Source: Shimwellia blattae DSM 4481 = NBRC 105725
GTDB taxonomy: Bacteria; Pseudomonadota; Gammaproteobacteria; Enterobacterales; Enterobacteriaceae
DNA: 64,000 bases
Assembly (NCBI RefSeq): GCF_000262305.1
Contig: NC_017910.1
Span: 682,001-746,000 of the forward strand
Reading direction: 5' to 3'
The position numbers and the translations under genes are program-made. Below, in pieces: positions 62,493-64,000 of this stretch. Below the pieces are notes generated by a model. It saw nothing but the letters and a program-made list of their open reading frames with translations. It searched no databases and was not told the origin of the DNA. Position 1 is the stretch's first letter; each line of letters begins with the position of its first letter.

Positions 62493-62840
62493 ATGCCACT
62501 CACGTCCCTGCAACTTTTCAAAAACCTGTCTGATGAAACCCGCCTGGGCATTGTGTTACTGCTCCGGGAGATGGGGGAGCTGTGCGTGTGCGATCTCTGC
62601 ACGGCGCTGGACCAGTCGCAACCGAAGATCTCCCGCCATCTGGCGATGCTGCGGGAAAGCGGGCTGCTGCTGGATCGCAAACAGGGCAAATGGGTCCATT
62701 ACCGTTTATCCCCGCATATGCCCTCCTGGGCGGCACAGGTGATTGAGCAGGCCTGGCTAAGCCAGCAGGCCAGCGTGCAGGCCGTTGCCCGTAAGCTGGC
62801 CTGCGGTTGTTCTGCTGGCGGTAAGAGCGTCTGCATCTGA
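62493..62840 (+). CDS. arsR: ArsR, As(III)-responsive repressor
   Basis: A 115-residue ArsR-SmtB winged helix protein. The arsenite-binding motif ELCVCDLC (Cys31, Cys33, Cys36) lies at the start of the DNA-recognition helix, as in E. coli ArsR, followed by TALDQSQPKISRHLAMLRESGLL. ATG 62493 (MPLTSLQ) is preferred to the adjacent ATG 62490 because AGGAGG sits too close to the first. Confidence 0.94.
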   Translation: MPLTSLQLFKNLSDETRLGIVLLLREMGELCVCDLCTALDQSQPKISRHLAMLRESGLLLDRKQGKWVHYRLSPHMPSWAAQVIEQAWLSQQASVQAVARKLACGCSAGGKSVCI

Positions 62841-62850
62841 AAAATTTAAC

Positions 62851-62877
62851 TTAATATATCTGGTTTAACGAATATGA
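62851..62877 (+). promoter_or_regulatory. ArsR operator/promoter candidate 2, upstream of arsD
   Basis: 24 of 27 bases identical to 62411-62437, placed between the arsR stop and the arsD start (10 bases before its ATG). It may allow ArsR to control arsDA separately, or it may be the ancestral operator duplicated during operon growth. Confidence 0.65.
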
Positions 62878-62887
62878 GGTATTGAGG

Positions 62888-63250
62888 ATGAAAACATTAA
62901 CCGTCTTTGATCCGGCAATGTGTTGCAGTACCGGCGTGTGCGGCACCGATGTCGACCAGGCACTGGTGGATTTCTCAGCCGACGTGCAGTGGCTGAAAGG
63001 GCGCGGCGTGCAGGTGGAGCGTTACAACCTGGCGCAACAGCCGATGCGTTTTGTTGAAAACGAAACGGCCCGGGCCTTTCTTGAGGCCTCCGGTGCCCAG
63101 GGGCTTCCGCTGTTATTACTGGACGGCGAAACCGTTATGGCCGGGCGCTACCCGAAACGCCCGGAGCTGGCCCGCTGGTTCGGCATTCCGCTGGAAAAGG
63201 TGGGCTTAGCCCCCCAGCGCGGCTGTGGTGGTAATACATCCTGTTGTTGA
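62888..63250 (+). CDS. arsD: ArsD, arsenite metallochaperone
   Basis: A 120-residue chaperone that hands As(III) to ArsA and weakly represses. The required Cys12-Cys13-Cys18 (DPAMCCSTGVCG) and a C-terminal Cys pair (RGCGGNTSCC) are present. GAGG precedes the ATG. Confidence 0.94.
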   Translation: MKTLTVFDPAMCCSTGVCGTDVDQALVDFSADVQWLKGRGVQVERYNLAQQPMRFVENETARAFLEASGAQGLPLLLLDGETVMAGRYPKRPELARWFGIPLEKVGLAPQRGCGGNTSCC

Positions 63251-63267
63251 GCATGTCAGGAGGACAG

Positions 63268-64000
63268 ATGAAATTCTTACAGCATATTCCGCCTTACCTG
63301 TTTTTTACCGGTAAGGGTGGGGTGGGCAAAACCTCCATTTCCTGTGCCACGGCTATCCGCCTGGCAGAGCAGGGTCTGCGGGTTTTACTGGTCAGTACCG
63401 ATCCCGCCTCGAATGTCGGGCAGGTTTTTGGGCAGACTATCGGCAACCAGATCCTGGCGCTCAGTGCGGTGCCCGGCCTGTCTGCGCTGGAGATAGACCC
63501 CCAGGAGGCCGCCCGGCAGTACCGCGCCAGAATCGTTGACCCGATAAAGGGCCTGCTGCCTGATGAGGTCGTCAACAGTATCAGCGAGCAGCTCTCCGGC
63601 GCATGCACCACGGAGATTGCGGCATTTGACGAGTTTACCGGCTTGCTGACAGACTCCCGTCTGCGGGAGCGGTTTGATCACATCATCTTTGATACCGCCC
63701 CCACCGGCCACACTCTTCGCCTGCTCCAGTTGCCCGGCGCCTGGAGCAATTTTATTGAACATAACCCGGATGGCGCCTCTTGCCTGGGGCCGATGGCGGG
63801 GCTGGAAAAGCAGCGCGAGCAATATACCCATGCGGTTGAGGCGCTGTCTGACCCGGCGCGCACCCGCCTGGTGCTGGTCGCGCGGGCGCAAAAATCGGCG
63901 CTTGCGGAAGTGGCCCGCACCCATGGCGAGCTGGCCGCAACGGGCATTAACAACCAGTATCTGGTGGTGAATGGCGTGCTGCCTGAATCTGAAACCGGGC
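63268..64000 (+). CDS. arsA: ArsA, arsenite-stimulated ATPase, partial (runs off the right end)
   Basis: The first 244 codons of ArsA, the ATPase that energises the ArsB arsenite pump. Walker A GKGGVGKT (residues 15-22), the DTAPTGHT switch motif (about 142-149) and the As-binding Cys113 (SGACTTEIAAFDEF) are visible. AGGAGG precedes the ATG, 17 bases after arsD. There is no stop before 64000. Confidence 0.95.
   Translation, partial: MKFLQHIPPYLFFTGKGGVGKTSISCATAIRLAEQGLRVLLVSTDPASNVGQVFGQTIGNQILALSAVPGLSALEIDPQEAARQYRARIVDPIKGLLPDEVVNSISEQLSGACTTEIAAFDEFTGLLTDSRLRERFDHIIFDTAPTGHTLRLLQLPGAWSNFIEHNPDGASCLGPMAGLEKQREQYTHAVEALSDPARTRLVLVARAQKSALAEVARTHGELAATGINNQYLVVNGVLPESETG

Noticed and set aside
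39990..64000. Integrative element bounded by a glyU att repeat
   Set aside because: I found no second copy of the glyU 3' end and no integrase gene in the window, so island borders cannot be claimed.

Overview
The window comes from the chromosome of an enterobacterium (Enterobacteriaceae). The order zapA | ygfB-pepP-ubiH-ubiI | gcvTHP | ygfF | trhA | bglA | ygfZ | sdhE-ygfX | fldB | xerD-dsbC-recJ-prfB-lysS, and further on actS-glyU, is that of the E. coli 64-65 min region, and the proteins read almost residue for residue like the E. coli ones. Gene content between these landmarks differs from E. coli K-12 (a D-allose operon beside gcvP, no idi after lysS, other catabolic islands), so it is a relative and not E. 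coli itself. I do not name a species.

Region 1 (1-30.2 kb) is backbone: ubiquinone hydroxylases, the glycine cleavage operon with a PurR-like operator, FeS-repair YgfZ, SdhE flavinylation, XerD recombinase, DsbC, RecJ, RF2 with its programmed +1 frameshift, and LysS. Two catabolic insertions sit in it: rpiB with an orphan HicB-like gene facing a complete alsR-B-A-C-E-K allose operon (9.6-16.9 kb), and an HD nucleotidase plus an RpiR-type regulator in front of bglA (18.6-21.5 kb).

Region 2 (30.2-45.2 kb) is a heavily disturbed accessory segment. It holds an IS200, two identical 1613-bp IS3-family elements in inverted, inward-facing orientation (each with its own 4-bp target duplication), another IS3-family element split by an IS110-family element, a truncated IS3 element next to tRNA-Gly(CCC), and a decayed IS relic. 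Between them survive a GntR regulator, a nitrilase / RraA-like aldolase / MFS operon with a GntR-type palindrome, the amidase activator actS, glyU and the choline transporter betT.

Region 3 (45.2-64 kb) is a chain of metabolic and resistance modules: an AlaX-like editing hydrolase with an EamA exporter and an XRE-cupin regulator; L-lactate permease divergent from lutABC; a ketogluconate module (DUF386, IdnK, IdnO, LacI regulator, 2-hydroxyacid dehydrogenase, MFS, UPF0303) with a near-perfect CRP site; a Fur-box-preceded FecBCD-type ABC transporter; and the start of an arsRDA operon with two copies of a putative ArsR operator. ArsA runs off the right edge, zapA off the left.

No CRISPR array, prophage or obvious defence system was seen. 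The least described parts are the AlaX/EamA/XRE-cupin module, the IS-scattered GntR/nitrilase/RraA/MFS module, the rpiB-linked HicB orphan and the palindrome in front of bglA.
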